Part shown: piece after piece, positions 33,664-42,768 of the stretch
Position numbering within the stretch: position 1 is the first letter of the stretch
Layout: every line of letters begins with the position of its first letter
From: Clostridia bacterium
GTDB lineage: Bacteria; Bacillota; Clostridia; Christensenellales; Aristaeellaceae
NCBI GenBank assembly: GCA_017431005.1
Contig: JAFRLY010000059.1
Coordinates: 1 to 64,000, forward strand
Length of the DNA stretch: 64,000 nt
Direction of reading: 5' to 3'
The notes under the pieces: model-generated
The model's input: only the letters and a program-made list of their open reading frames with translations
The model's database searches: none
What the model was told of the DNA's origin: nothing
Position numbers and translations under genes: made by a program

Positions 33664-34939
33664 CTCTGTATGCATCCTCCCTGATCACAGCAACTTCCCC
33701 GTCTGCGAACCGCAGCGTCATTTTCTGCTGTTTTTCCGCTTCCAGTGCCGCGGATATGACCCGTCTGTCCCGGGAATAAACCATCGCGTACCCGCGGTTC
33801 AGAACAGCCAGCGGCGACAGCGCTTCCAGCTTCATCCGCTGCCGGTTCACGCTGTATAACAGCTGCTCCGTCCTGCGGATGCCGGCTGTCCGGAGCTCAC
33901 TTTCCAGCAGTTTCCGGATGTTTCCGGCCCGTTCAAGCTTCGCATTCATTGCATGTGTCAGCTGCTCCGCCAGTATCCGGCTCCGGGCTGTAAGCTGCTG
34001 AACCCGCCGCTCGGGATTCAGCTGGTTCAGCCGTTCCCTGAGTCTTCCGGTCTGCAGCTCTCTGCCTCTGATCTCACGGCCCAGCGACTGTCCCAGCTCG
34101 GCCCGCAGCGCTCTGATGCGCCCGGCCAGTTCCCTGCGGTCAGGGAAAACCAGCTCTGCGGCATTGCTGGGAGTGGAGGCCCGTACATCCGCGGCATAAT
34201 CACAGATTGTGATGTCAATTTCATGCCCTACGCCGGATACGACCGGAACCGGGCTGTCAGCAACGGCTCTTGCGACTGCTTCCTCATTGAAACACCAGAG
34301 ATCCTCCTGGGAGCCGCCTCCGCGTCCGACAATAATCACGTCGACGCCCGGCAGGGTGCCCGCTCTCCGGATCCCTCGGGCTATTTCTTCCCCGGCTCCG
34401 GTTCCCTGCACCGTCACCGGAATCAGCACAATCGGAACAGAAGGGTTTCTCTGTCCGGATACGTTCAGAATATCATGAATTGCCGCGCCGCTCTGGGAGG
34501 TAACGACGGCCACCTTCCGCGGAAGCATGGGCAGCGGTTTCTTCCGGGAGGGATCAAACAGCCCCTCCGCATTCAGCCTGCGCTTCAGGTTCTCGAACTG
34601 TATGTACATGGCGCCTGGTCCGTCCGCCTGAAGAGATGTTACATACAGCTGATAGCTTCCGTTTCGGGGATATACGTCGATATATCCCGTCACGATCACG
34701 GACGTACCGTCCGTCGGGCGGAACGGGGCCCTGAAGGTGTGGGTTCTGAACATCACGCAGCTTATGCTGGACTGTTCATCTTTCAGGGAAAAGTACCAGT
34801 GCCCTGAAGCGATGTGGTGCCTGAAACCGGCAACTTCACCGCGGACAGCCAGGCTGCGTGTCCGCGGATCCTTCCGGATCGCTTCCGCAATCATCAGGTT
34901 CAGTTCCGAAACGGATAAACCGGTTTTTTCAGGAGCCAT
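33656..34939 (-). CDS. xseA: Exodeoxyribonuclease VII large subunit
   Basis: 427 residues. Order: OB-fold (about 1-105: [25 protein letters not shown]), catalytic domain (about 125-320: [56 protein letters not shown]), then a long coiled coil and a C-terminal [14 protein letters not shown] segment. Degrades single-stranded DNA with XseB. Its start lies within the last codons of folD. Confidence 0.96.
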   Translation of the reverse strand: MAPEKTGLSVSELNLMIAEAIRKDPRTRSLAVRGEVAGFRHHIASGHWYFSLKDEQSSISCVMFRTHTFRAPFRPTDGTSVIVTGYIDVYPRNGSYQLYVTSLQADGPGAMYIQFENLKRRLNAEGLFDPSRKKPLPMLPRKVAVVTSQSGAAIHDILNVSGQRNPSVPIVLIPVTVQGTGAGEEIARGIRRAGTLPGVDVIIVGRGGGSQEDLWCFNEEAVARAVADSPVPVVSGVGHEIDITICDYAADVRASTPSNAAELVFPDRRELAGRIRALRAELGQSLGREIRGRELQTGRLRERLNQLNPERRVQQLTARSRILAEQLTHAMNAKLERAGNIRKLLESELRTAGIRRTEQLLYSVNRQRMKLEALSPLAVLNRGYAMVYSRDRRVISAALEAEKQQKMTLRFADGEVAVIREDAYRDE

Positions 34940-35783
34940 ATGCTGTTCTTTCCGCCGCTTCCACTGTGTTTTCCAGCAGCATGGTAATTGTCATCTTCCC
35001 CACGCCGCCCGGTACCGGAGTAATCCAGGCCGCTTTTTCGGAGACCGGCTCAAAATCCACGTCTCCGCAGATTTTTCCGTCAGCCCGGTTGATGCCGACG
35101 TCAATCACGACCGCGCCGTCCCTGACCATGTCAGCGGTGATAAAGCGCGGCTTCCCGACTGCGGCAACCAGAATATCCGCGTTCCGGGTAATCTCCGCCA
35201 GGTTCCTTGTCCTGCTGTGGCAGATTGTAACCGTGCAGTTTTCCCGCAGCAGCAACATGGCCATCGGTTTCCCGACAATATTGCTTCTGCCGACAACCAC
35301 AGCCTGTTTCCCTGTCAGATCAATCCCTGTGCTCTTGATCATATACAGAGCACCCTTGGGTGTGCAGGCAATCACACCCGGGACCCCGGTCATCAGGCTG
35401 CCGGCATTGATCAGATGAAAGCCGTCGACGTCCTTTTCCGGCAGCACATGCCGGAGTGCCCGGTTCTCATCCAGATGGCCGGGCAGCGGCAGCTGCACCA
35501 GAATGCCGTGAATGGCGGGATCCGCGTTCAGCTTCTCAATTTCAGCTTCAAGCGTTTCCTGTGAAACAGATTCCTCCAGCCGGATGGTCCTGCTGTATAT
35601 GCCGATTTCCTGACAGCCTTTTTCCTTGTTCCTTACATAGATTTCGCTGGCCGGATCGTGCCCGACCAGAATCACGGCAAGGCCTGGTACGATTCCCTGC
35701 TCCTTCAGCTTTTCAGCCCTCCGGGCCAGCTTTTCCCGAAGCTCCAGGGACATGGCTTTTCCGTCCAGAATCTTCGCATGCAT
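34929..35783 (-). CDS. folD: Bifunctional methylenetetrahydrofolate dehydrogenase/cyclohydrolase
   Basis: 284 residues. Catalytic lysine and tyrosine region [13 protein letters not shown] (about 51-63), [10 protein letters not shown], and the dinucleotide motif [15 protein letters not shown] (about 165). It interconverts one-carbon forms of tetrahydrofolate in the cytoplasm. AGGAGG precedes the ATG. Position between nusB and xseA is common in Firmicutes. Folate supply is also addressed elsewhere in this window by a folate transporter with a THF riboswitch. Confidence 0.96.
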   Translation of the reverse strand: MHAKILDGKAMSLELREKLARRAEKLKEQGIVPGLAVILVGHDPASEIYVRNKEKGCQEIGIYSRTIRLEESVSQETLEAEIEKLNADPAIHGILVQLPLPGHLDENRALRHVLPEKDVDGFHLINAGSLMTGVPGVIACTPKGALYMIKSTGIDLTGKQAVVVGRSNIVGKPMAMLLLRENCTVTICHSRTRNLAEITRNADILVAAVGKPRFITADMVRDGAVVIDVGINRADGKICGDVDFEPVSEKAAWITPVPGGVGKMTITMLLENTVEAAERTAYGS

Positions 35784-35807
35784 CTGTTTTTCCTCCTGAA
35801 CATCCGG

Positions 35808-36773
35808 TCAGGGTTCCGGCTTTAGTACTCCGGCAGCCTGTAACCCGATCAGAGCTACTCCGACAGCATTGTCCCCGCTGTATTCCGGAGCACCGAACGT
35901 CACCTGCAGGGATGTCCTGTTTTTCTTCATCCGCTCTGTCAGCAGCTGCCTGAAAAGCGGGGATGACGCCACGCCGCCCGTGACCAGTGCGCGTGATTCA
36001 CCGCTGGCCCGTTCTCCGGCAGCCAGCATCCGGCTGACGGTTCTGGCCAGCAGATCATAGACTTCCCGGGCCAGCTGGCTCCCGGGTATGCTGCCGCCGG
36101 CGATCAGCCGTTGTATCTGTGTTTCCGCCCCGCTGAAATGGCACCAGAGATCTCCGCGCTCCATACTGCATCCGAGGATGCCTTCTGCCTTCCCCTCCAT
36201 TGCCATCTGCTCAAGTTCCGGTCCTGAAGGAAAAGACAGGCCCATTGCCACTCCGGCGCGGTCCACCAGCTGTCCGGCATGCAGGTCCAGGCTGCCGCCG
36301 ATCTGGCAAAGCCTGTTTTCATGCCAGTGCAGCAGATCCGTCGTTCCTCCGGAGAGATGCGCAGCCAGAAAGCTGTCCGCTTTTTCAAGCTCTGTATGCC
36401 ATGCCGCCGCGGCCAGATGGCCGCGCTGATGAGTCGTCTGAATAAAAGGAACCCCCAGCACAGCCGCGGCTGTGCCGGCCGCTTCTGCGCCGGCGGTAAA
36501 GACCGGCATATAGGACTCTTCCGGGTCACGCGGACGAACGCTGGCTGCCACAGCAATAATCTCAGCCTGCTGCACAGCCTGCCGCAGCTGCCCCTGCATC
36601 CGCTGAATCCCGCGTAGATGCGCAAAAACGGCCTCGCTCTGCCGTATCCCCCGCTCTCCCTTCGGAACGGGAAGAAGCTCCCTGATGTTCAGCAGCACTT
36701 CCCCCGTCTCAGTCAGGACCGCCGCAGATGTTCTGTAGTTGCTGGTATCAAAGCCGATGACGGCTCTTTTCAT
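35808..36773 (-). CDS. TsaD/Kae1-like paralogue (peptidase M22 family)
   Basis: 321 residues, ASKHA fold. The family start GFDTSNYRTSAAVL and the metal-binding HxxxH pair (HQRGH, about 113-117) are kept, as is a late GGVASSPLFRQLL block. It is shorter and more diverged than true TsaD, and clostridial genomes usually encode a separate canonical tsaD; this is the nusB-linked paralogue. It may modify tRNA or another target; no activity is proven. ATGA overlap with the nusB stop. Confidence 0.82.
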   Translation of the reverse strand: MKRAVIGFDTSNYRTSAAVLTETGEVLLNIRELLPVPKGERGIRQSEAVFAHLRGIQRMQGQLRQAVQQAEIIAVAASVRPRDPEESYMPVFTAGAEAAGTAAAVLGVPFIQTTHQRGHLAAAAWHTELEKADSFLAAHLSGGTTDLLHWHENRLCQIGGSLDLHAGQLVDRAGVAMGLSFPSGPELEQMAMEGKAEGILGCSMERGDLWCHFSGAETQIQRLIAGGSIPGSQLAREVYDLLARTVSRMLAAGERASGESRALVTGGVASSPLFRQLLTERMKKNRTSLQVTFGAPEYSGDNAVGVALIGLQAAGVLKPEP

Positions 36774-37222
36774 TGCTGAGCCTCTTTTTCACGCTGTATC
36801 GTACCCAGAATGCCGTTCACAAAGGGTTTGTCCTCTTCCCCGGAATAGCGTTCCGTCAGAGCAACCGCTTCCGCGATGGCCACCCGGTCCGGCACCTGAG
36901 GTTCATAATATATTTCCCAGATTGCCAGTCTCAGGATGGAAAGAATGACCAGTGACATCTGATCCAGCTTCCATCCCTTGGAGGTTTTTTCAATCAGGCT
37001 GTCCAGCTCATCCCTGTGCTGCATGACGCCTTCAAACGCCTGTGCAATATAGGCGCGGTCCTCTTCATCCGGCTCCTGGAGTCCGATCCGGCCGGCATCG
37101 GCGGCACCGTATTCCCGCAGCTCGTCATAAACCATCTGCAGGGTTTCTTCTCCGCCCTGTCCGCCTGAAACCCGCTCAAAAATCATCTGCATTGCGGCAG
37201 TACGCGCAGTCGTTCTGGACAT
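36770..37222 (-). CDS. nusB: Transcription antitermination factor NusB
   Basis: 150 residues, all-helical. TTARTAAMQMIFER at the N-terminus and LAIWEIYYEPQVPDRVAIAEAVALTERYSGEEDKPFVNGILG at the C-terminus in pieces match the family closely. It binds boxA RNA with NusE for rRNA antitermination. A ribosome binding site GAGGAG precedes the ATG. Linked as usual in Firmicutes to asp23 upstream and xse/ispA downstream. Confidence 0.95.
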   Translation of the reverse strand: MSRTTARTAAMQMIFERVSGGQGGEETLQMVYDELREYGAADAGRIGLQEPDEEDRAYIAQAFEGVMQHRDELDSLIEKTSKGWKLDQMSLVILSILRLAIWEIYYEPQVPDRVAIAEAVALTERYSGEEDKPFVNGILGTIQREKEAQQ

Positions 37223-37224
37223 AT

Positions 37225-37548
37225 TTACTCCTCAGCCGTTTCTTCTTCCGTTTCGGAAGCTTCCTGATCATCCTGATCCAGCTGCTCGCTCCGGGCCTTC
37301 TGCTCCTTCACCAGTTCGCTTCTCAGGTCAATTGCCTCGGGCTCTTTTTTGGGAATCACCCGGTTCGCAGCTTCCCGGATCAGCTCTCCCTTGTTTTCGG
37401 CTGCACCGAGAAAATATCCCACCGCGAAAAGTGCCGCCAGCAGCAGCGTCCGCCAGAATCCAAGTGTCATCCAGAGCACGCCGAGCAGTACAAAAAGTGA
37501 ACCGAGCAGTAAACCCAGAGCTGTAGTGCCTTTCTTAAACTGATTCAT
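37225..37548 (-). CDS. DUF2273 small membrane protein
   Basis: 107 residues. Two adjacent hydrophobic segments (about 9-27 and 29-49: LGLLLGSLFVLLGVLWMTLG, LLLAALFAVGYFLG) fit DUF2273, which is found beside amaP and asp23. The rest is a charged, glutamate-rich cytoplasmic tail, longer than usual. Probably part of the Asp23 membrane-anchoring complex. Start at the second Met (37548), nine bases after GGAGG; the gene begins inside the 3' end of amaP. Confidence 0.85.
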   Translation of the reverse strand: MNQFKKGTTALGLLLGSLFVLLGVLWMTLGFWRTLLLAALFAVGYFLGAAENKGELIREAANRVIPKKEPEAIDLRSELVKEQKARSEQLDQDDQEASETEEETAEE

Positions 37549-38644
37549 TTTCATTGACCTCCGTTATACATTTCCCGTTTTCAACCTTTTCAGGGGCGGC
37601 CGGCGGTTCCTCTTCCGCCAGTGCAGCCTCAGATGTATCATTCCCGCAGGCGCCGTCCTTTTCTTCCGCTGCCGCGTCGTTCTCCAGCAGGGTTCCGGTA
37701 TCCTCCTGCGTTTCCGGAGCCGCTTCATCCGCGTCGTTCGTTTCCGTTTCCGGTTCGCTGAATTCCGGATATGCAGGCTCCTCCGTCTCCACAGGCGGTT
37801 CGGGAATGATGCAGGGTTCCGGCTGCGCGCTGAACAGCCGCTGATGCATCGGCCGGTCGTCCTCTTCCTCTTCCGGAATGATATCATCCGGCGACAGCAG
37901 CGCTGCTGAAAGAATTTCAGCCTCCACCGGCGTTTCAGCCGGACCGGCGGAGGAAGCTTCCAGTGCAGTCTCCTGCGGTGCCGGCATCTCCTCCGTTACA
38001 GTTTCCGTTTTTTCCTCCGGGCTTTCCTGCGCTGTTTCCCGTACAGGCTGCTCTGTCTCACGCGGAAGGCGCGGTACGCTTGGCGCCGGGATCGCAAACG
38101 GCGCGTTTGCCGCTTCTCCTCCGGACATCTCTATTTCCATCCGTACGCCCGAAATCTCCACGCCGCTGCAGGCTGTTACGTACTGTTTGATCTCCTTCTG
38201 CAGCGCATCCACGGTCAGCGGAATGCTGATCCCGCCCGAAGCATTGCTTCTGATGCGGATCAGCAGGCCGTCCCTGCGGTTTTCGAGATCCAGTCCCTGG
38301 ATCTCCATTTCCGGATGCTGTTCCAGGCACTTCCGAACCATCTGATCCAGCACCTTCATGGATATCGCCAGCTCACCGTTCTCGGTCTTCTGCCTGATAA
38401 AGCGGTCTTTTTTCTTCCTGTGGCGGAAAAGAACCATCAGGCTGTACAATCCCAGCAGCAGCAGTCCCGCGGCGGCCAGGCCCAGAATCACGCGTCTGCC
38501 GACGGACGCATCGGAAAGAACTCTTCCGGCAAACCCAAGCACATCTGTTCCGAAGAACACCTGCGCGGCAAGCGCTCCGCCGGCGCACAGCAGAATAAGT
38601 CCTGCCAGCGCTGCCAGGATCCGGTCCATAATACGTAATTTCAT
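37535..38644 (-). CDS. amaP: Alkaline-shock membrane anchor protein AmaP with long acidic tail
   Basis: 369 residues. Two N-terminal transmembrane helices (about 8-30 and 49-70) frame a small extracytoplasmic loop. An Asp23-interacting, Asp23-like domain follows (about 85-175: ELAISMKVLDQMV, GLLIRIRSNASGGISIPL). Residues about 185-369 form a very acidic, Pro/Glu-rich low-complexity tail, roughly doubling the usual AmaP length. It should hold Asp23 beneath the membrane. Start at 38644 (GAGGTG upstream). Confidence 0.85.
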   Translation of the reverse strand: MKLRIMDRILAALAGLILLCAGGALAAQVFFGTDVLGFAGRVLSDASVGRRVILGLAAAGLLLLGLYSLMVLFRHRKKKDRFIRQKTENGELAISMKVLDQMVRKCLEQHPEMEIQGLDLENRRDGLLIRIRSNASGGISIPLTVDALQKEIKQYVTACSGVEISGVRMEIEMSGGEAANAPFAIPAPSVPRLPRETEQPVRETAQESPEEKTETVTEEMPAPQETALEASSAGPAETPVEAEILSAALLSPDDIIPEEEEDDRPMHQRLFSAQPEPCIIPEPPVETEEPAYPEFSEPETETNDADEAAPETQEDTGTLLENDAAAEEKDGACGNDTSEAALAEEEPPAAPEKVENGKCITEVNENESV

Positions 38645-38716
38645 CGCTGACACCTCGTCTGTGCCGTTCCGCGCGGCTGTTCTTCTCAGCCGCTGAACCG
38701 GCAGGAAATAGAAAGA

Positions 38717-38753
38717 TCAAAAACAGCATGGACAGAGGAATTGCCCTCTGTCC
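38717..38753 (-). terminator. Internal terminator/attenuator between asp23 and amaP
   Basis: GGACAGAGG (38730-38738)/CCTCTGTCC (38745-38753), then about six bases on a U5 run on the minus strand. It sits in the 115-base gap inside an otherwise tight operon, so it probably keeps asp23 mRNA more abundant than the distal genes. Confidence 0.6.
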
Positions 38754-38759
38754 CTTTGC

Positions 38760-39323
38760 TTATCCTTCAGTTGTTTCCTCAGGTTCCTTCTGATCGGATG
38801 CCGGAGCCGCTTCCTGCTCCGCTGCGGCCGGCACCGGCTCAGTTTCGGCAGCCGGCTTCTCTTCGCTCTGAACCGGATCCTCTCCCGCTTCAAGCACCGC
38901 GCTCTTGGCGCCGGCCTGCAGTGCATTGTTCTCCGCCTCAAAGCTGACATTCTGCACATGCACGTCCACCCGGACGACATGCAGCCCTGTCATGGATTCA
39001 ATGGCTTTACGGACGTTCTCCTGAGCGTCCTGCGCAGCGCGCTGAATCGGCGTGCCGTATTCAACGATGACATACAGATCAACAGCGGCTTCCTCCGCCC
39101 CGATTTCCACCTTCACGCCTCTCGTGATGTTCCGGTTCTTGTTCAGCAGATTGCTGTTGACGGAACACATGCCAGCGATACCGTCCACCTCATTGGCTGC
39201 CAGTCCGGCAATGATCGCCACGACCTCGTTGGCGTAATTGATGGAAGAAGACGGCGTCATGTCATTGTCCGTCGCGGTCGGCAGATCCGGTGCCGTTTCC
39301 TTTTTGATCTTTTTGTTCGCCAT
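38760..39323 (-). CDS. Asp23/Gls24 family envelope stress protein
   Basis: 187 residues. The Asp23 core spans about 22-125 (INYANEVVAIIAGLAANEVDGIAGM, TRGVKVEIGAEEAAVDLYVIVEYG, GLHVVRVDVHVQNVSF). The final 60 residues are an acidic Ala/Glu/Pro tail, similar in composition to that of AmaP. Asp23 proteins are abundant membrane-proximal proteins in Gram-positives linked to envelope homeostasis. Start at 39323 with AAGGAGG. First gene of a long leftward operon and preceded by its own good promoter. Confidence 0.92.
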   Translation of the reverse strand: MANKKIKKETAPDLPTATDNDMTPSSSINYANEVVAIIAGLAANEVDGIAGMCSVNSNLLNKNRNITRGVKVEIGAEEAAVDLYVIVEYGTPIQRAAQDAQENVRKAIESMTGLHVVRVDVHVQNVSFEAENNALQAGAKSAVLEAGEDPVQSEEKPAAETEPVPAAAEQEAAPASDQKEPEETTEG

Positions 39324-39364
39324 GTTCACAGCCTCCTTAATTGCTGAAAATGGTTCAGTTTGAG

Positions 39365-39393
39365 ATTATACCAGAAATCCGTCTGTTTTACAA
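39365..39393 (-). promoter_or_regulatory. Promoter of the asp23-nusB operon
   Basis: On the minus strand TTGTAA (39388-39393), 17 bp, TATAAT (39365-39370). The -35 box overlaps the stop codon of aspS, so asp23 can be transcribed both from here and by read-through. Confidence 0.8.
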
Positions 39394-41172
39394 CTTGTCG
39401 CTCTCCGTGTCCTCCGCGATCCGGATATGCAGCTCTTCCAGCTGTCTGTCCTCCACACGTCCGGGCGCGCCCATCATGATATCCTGGGCATTCTTGTTCA
39501 TCGGGAAAGCGATCACTTCGCGGATGGACTCCTCTCCGGCCAGCAGCATCACCATCCGGTCCACGCCGGGAGCAATGCCCGCGTGAGGCGGCGCGCCATA
39601 GCAGAAAGCATTGTACATGGCCGGGAATTTCGCCTTGACGTCTTCCTCTCCCAGCCGCACCATTTCAAAGGCTTTGATCATGATTTCCGGATCATGATTC
39701 CGGACCGCGCCGGAGGACAGCTCCACCCCGTTGCATACCAGGTCGTACTGGAAAGCAGTGATATCCAGCGGATCCACCTCGCCGCGCTCAGCTTTTTCCA
39801 GAATTTCAAGGCCGCCGTTGGGCATGGAGAAGGGATTGTGGCAGAACTCCAGCTGACCGCTTTCCTCTCCGATCTCGTACATCGGGAAATCGACGATCCA
39901 GCAGAATTCATACTTTTCCCGGTCCATATGATCCGGGCAAAGCTCGCCCAGCTTCTTGATCAGCACGCCGGCCGTCTTCTGTGCCGCTCCCAGGCTGCCG
40001 CAGGACAGCGCGACAAAGGTGCCGGGCTTCAGATCCAGAGTCTGCGCGATCCGTTCCTTCCGTTCCTGCAGGAATTTGGCGATACCGCCGGTCAGTTCTC
40101 CCTGCTCGTCCAGTCTGAACCAGTACGCCTTGTTCCCGCTGACCACTTCCGTGTCGGCGCACAGCTTGTCAATCTGTTTGCGGGTAGCGGTGAAGTTCGT
40201 CACTCTGACAGCTTTCACCCGCTGATTCAGGAAGGGGCCGAAACCGCAGTCACCCAGCAGGTCCGTGACATCCTCGGCTGTCAGGTCAATCCTCAGATCC
40301 GGTTTGTCGCTTCCGTAGGTTTCCATGGCTTCCAGATACGGAATCCGGCGGAAAGGCGCTTCGGACGCCCGGTTATACAGGCCGTATTCAGCGAAGATGG
40401 GAGGCAGAACATCCTCCAGAACGGCAAATACGTCCTCCTGCGAGGCAAAGGCCATCTCCATATCCAGCTGATAGAATTCTCCCGGGCTCCTGTCTCCCCG
40501 GGCGTCCTCGTCCCGGAAGCAGGGAGCAATCTGGAAATACCGGTCGAATCCGCTCGTCATCAGCAGCTGCTTGAACTGCTGCGGTGCCTGGGGCAGCGCG
40601 TAAAACATGCCCGGATGCTTTCTCGCGGGAACCAGATAGTCTCTGGCGCCCTCAGGAGAGGAGGCGGTCAGGATCGGTGTGGTGATCTCCAGGAAATGAT
40701 GTGCGTTCATGGCCTGACGCAGGGCTGACACAACGTTGCAGCGCAGCACAATGTTCTGCTTCACGGCCGGATTGCGCAGATCCAGGTAGCGGTATTTCAG
40801 CCGGAGGCTTTCATCCGCCTCCCGGCTCCGCTGAATCTGGAAGGGCAGCGCGTTGTAGCGGCATTTGCCGAGTATTTCCACGCTGTCCGGCACCACTTCA
40901 ATGTCTCCGGTATCCATCTTCGGGTTTTTGCTGGACCGTTCCCGGACCGTCCCTGTTACGGAAATAACGGTTTCCTTGTTCATGTCCAGGAAGGTCTTCA
41001 GAATTTTTTCATCCTCGGCCACCAGCTGCGTGGACCCGTAAAAGTCGCGCAGCACGACAAAGGCCAGATTTCCGCCGACCTCGCGGATGTTTTCGGCCCA
41101 GCCGCTCAGCCGCACTTTTTTTCCTGCGTCAGCGAGCCTCAGTTCGTTGCAATGATGTGTTCTGTACTGCAT
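39388..41172 (-). CDS. aspS: Aspartyl-tRNA synthetase
   Basis: 594 residues, the bacterial type with an inserted GAD domain. Order: OB anticodon-binding domain (about 1-105), class II core with motif 2 FRDEDARGDRSPGEFYQLD (about 218-236), GAD insertion (about 290-415) and motif 3 GAPPHAGIAPGVDRMVMLL (about 530-548). Charges tRNA-Asp. It lies 47 bases downstream of hisS on the same strand, a common pairing. No T-box leader is present in that gap. Confidence 0.97.
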   Translation of the reverse strand: MQYRTHHCNELRLADAGKKVRLSGWAENIREVGGNLAFVVLRDFYGSTQLVAEDEKILKTFLDMNKETVISVTGTVRERSSKNPKMDTGDIEVVPDSVEILGKCRYNALPFQIQRSREADESLRLKYRYLDLRNPAVKQNIVLRCNVVSALRQAMNAHHFLEITTPILTASSPEGARDYLVPARKHPGMFYALPQAPQQFKQLLMTSGFDRYFQIAPCFRDEDARGDRSPGEFYQLDMEMAFASQEDVFAVLEDVLPPIFAEYGLYNRASEAPFRRIPYLEAMETYGSDKPDLRIDLTAEDVTDLLGDCGFGPFLNQRVKAVRVTNFTATRKQIDKLCADTEVVSGNKAYWFRLDEQGELTGGIAKFLQERKERIAQTLDLKPGTFVALSCGSLGAAQKTAGVLIKKLGELCPDHMDREKYEFCWIVDFPMYEIGEESGQLEFCHNPFSMPNGGLEILEKAERGEVDPLDITAFQYDLVCNGVELSSGAVRNHDPEIMIKAFEMVRLGEEDVKAKFPAMYNAFCYGAPPHAGIAPGVDRMVMLLAGEESIREVIAFPMNKNAQDIMMGAPGRVEDRQLEELHIRIAEDTESDKL

Positions 41173-41219
41173 ATTGTTTCTCTCCTGCCTGTATCGTCAG
41201 ATTGTTGTTCTGCTTCCGC

Positions 41220-42482
41220 TCACGCCAGCATCGTCCGGATGGTTTCCGCTGCCCGGCCGGCCGGTACTGTCTGTTCCTCCCCGGTGGACATGCGTTTCAG
41301 CCGCACAGTGCCCGCCGCTGCTTCCTCATCCCCGATGGTTGCTGTGACAGGCGCGCCTGTTTTGTTGGCATATTTGAACTGTGCCTTCAGGCTTCTGCCG
41401 CAGTGATCCATATCGCAGCGGATTCCTTCTTTGCGGAGCGCTTCCGTCAGCCGGAAAGCCTGGATCCTGTTATCCCCCATATAGGTTACGAAAGCATCGT
41501 ACCAGCCCGGTGAAGGGATCTCAATTCCTTCGGCGTCCAGCAGCATCAGCACGCGCTCCAGCCCCATGCCGAATCCGACGGCCGGCATGTCCGGACCTCC
41601 GAGCTGCTCAACCAGGTGATCGTACCGTCCGCCTCCGCAGACAGTCAGATCGCCGTCCTTCGTCCTGGTGATCAGTTCAAAAACCGTCTTGGTATAATAA
41701 TCCAGTCCGCGGACAATCCGGGCATCCACAGCAAACGGAATATCAGCCGAGCGCAGGCATTCCTGCAGCTGCTCGAAATGCTCCGCGCAATCTCCGCAAA
41801 GCATGTTCAGCATGCTTGGCGCGTCCTTGGTCAGCTCACGGCACTGCTTTTCCTTGCAGTCAAGCACCCGGAGCGGATTCCGTTCAAACCTTTCCCGGCA
41901 GGTCGGGCACAGGCCGTCGAACCTGTCTGCCAGAAATTCCTTCAGCGCCTGATGGTACAGCGGCCTGCATTTCGGGCAGCCGATACTGTTGATATTGACG
42001 CTGAGGTTGGAAATCCCCAGATCCTTCAGCAGATGGAAGGCCAGCAGGATCAGCTCTGCGTCTGTCGTGGCCTCCTTCGCACCGAAGCATTCGCAGCCGA
42101 ACTGGTGATGCTCACGCAGCCGTCCGCTCTGCGGCGCTTCATATCTGAAGATCGGCGCATCCAGATAATACATTTTGCTCGGCAGGGCGTCCGCGTACAG
42201 ATTGTGCTCCAGGAAGCAGCGCGCGGCGCCGGCCGTTCCTTCCGGCTTCAGTGTGATGGAACGGTCTCCTTTATCCTTAAAGGTATACATTTCCTTCTGA
42301 ACGATATCGGTGGTATCCCCCACGCCCCTGGCAAAAAGCTCCGTATGCTCAAATACCGGCGTACGGACCTCCCGGTATCCCGCCAGCGCCGCCGAGCGGC
42401 GCATTTTCGTTTCCAGATACTGCCAGCGATAGCTTTCGGCGGGAAGAACGTCCTTCGTTCCCCGCGGTGCCTGTGTCAGCAT
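41220..42482 (-). CDS. hisS: Histidyl-tRNA synthetase
   Basis: 420 residues. Class II motifs: motif 2 APIFRYEAPQSGRLREHHQFG (split across about 106-126), histidine motif ARIVRGLDYYTKTVFE (about 258-273), motif 3 PAVGFGMGLERVL, and the C-terminal anticodon domain. A cysteine-rich insertion (about 168-240; CPKC, CPTC, DCKEKQC, CGDC) indicates a zinc-binding insert seen in many clostridial HisRS. Start at 42482 with AAAGGAGG; a minus-strand TATAAT (forward 42519-42524) supplies a promoter. Confidence 0.96.
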   Translation of the reverse strand: MLTQAPRGTKDVLPAESYRWQYLETKMRRSAALAGYREVRTPVFEHTELFARGVGDTTDIVQKEMYTFKDKGDRSITLKPEGTAGAARCFLEHNLYADALPSKMYYLDAPIFRYEAPQSGRLREHHQFGCECFGAKEATTDAELILLAFHLLKDLGISNLSVNINSIGCPKCRPLYHQALKEFLADRFDGLCPTCRERFERNPLRVLDCKEKQCRELTKDAPSMLNMLCGDCAEHFEQLQECLRSADIPFAVDARIVRGLDYYTKTVFELITRTKDGDLTVCGGGRYDHLVEQLGGPDMPAVGFGMGLERVLMLLDAEGIEIPSPGWYDAFVTYMGDNRIQAFRLTEALRKEGIRCDMDHCGRSLKAQFKYANKTGAPVTATIGDEEAAAGTVRLKRMSTGEEQTVPAGRAAETIRTMLA

Positions 42483-42592
42483 ACCTTTCCTCCTTTGAAA
42501 GTCTTCATACAAACGTTTATTATATCATGGAATTTTATATTAATGAAGTCCAAATTTTTTTGTTCCTTTTCCGTCGACCCGGCAAATCATTC

Positions 42593-42768
42593 TTGCATTT
42601 CCCCGCCAAAAGTGCTAAGGTATGCGCCGGTGGGTCTTTAAGACGGTACGGGATGCCGACAAGATGCGACCGGGATTTTTTGTGGAATCGCCGCTTGCCG
42701 TCCTTATGCCGGCAGGCGTTTTTCTTTGTCCGAAGGCCCTCCAGAATAAAAGAAGGAGGTTCTGAAGA
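42593..42768 (+). promoter_or_regulatory. Promoter and attenuator-like leader of uraA-pyrR
   Basis: TTGCAT (42593-42598), 17 bp, TAAGGT (42616-42621) starts a leader of about 140 bases. A terminator lies at its end: CGCTTGCCG (42692-42700), 9-base loop, CGGCAGGCG (42710-42718) and T5. Upstream, CGGTA/TGCCG (42644-42658) can form a hairpin whose 3' arm overlaps CGACAAG (42657-42663), which in turn can pair (one mismatch) with the 5' arm of the terminator. That gives the anti-antiterminator/antiterminator/terminator layout of pyr attenuators. The known PyrR-binding loop sequence was not seen. Confidence 0.65.

Noticed and set aside
39368-42540. T-box riboswitches upstream of aspS or hisS
   Set aside because: The hisS-aspS gap is 47 bases and the hisS leader about 30 bases, too short for a T-box; no specifier or T-box sequence seen.
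42627-42700. uraA leader tested against purine, PreQ1, guanidine, ZTP and THF riboswitch patterns
   Set aside because: None of the conserved cores of those classes could be matched by eye; it was left as an unassigned attenuator-like leader.
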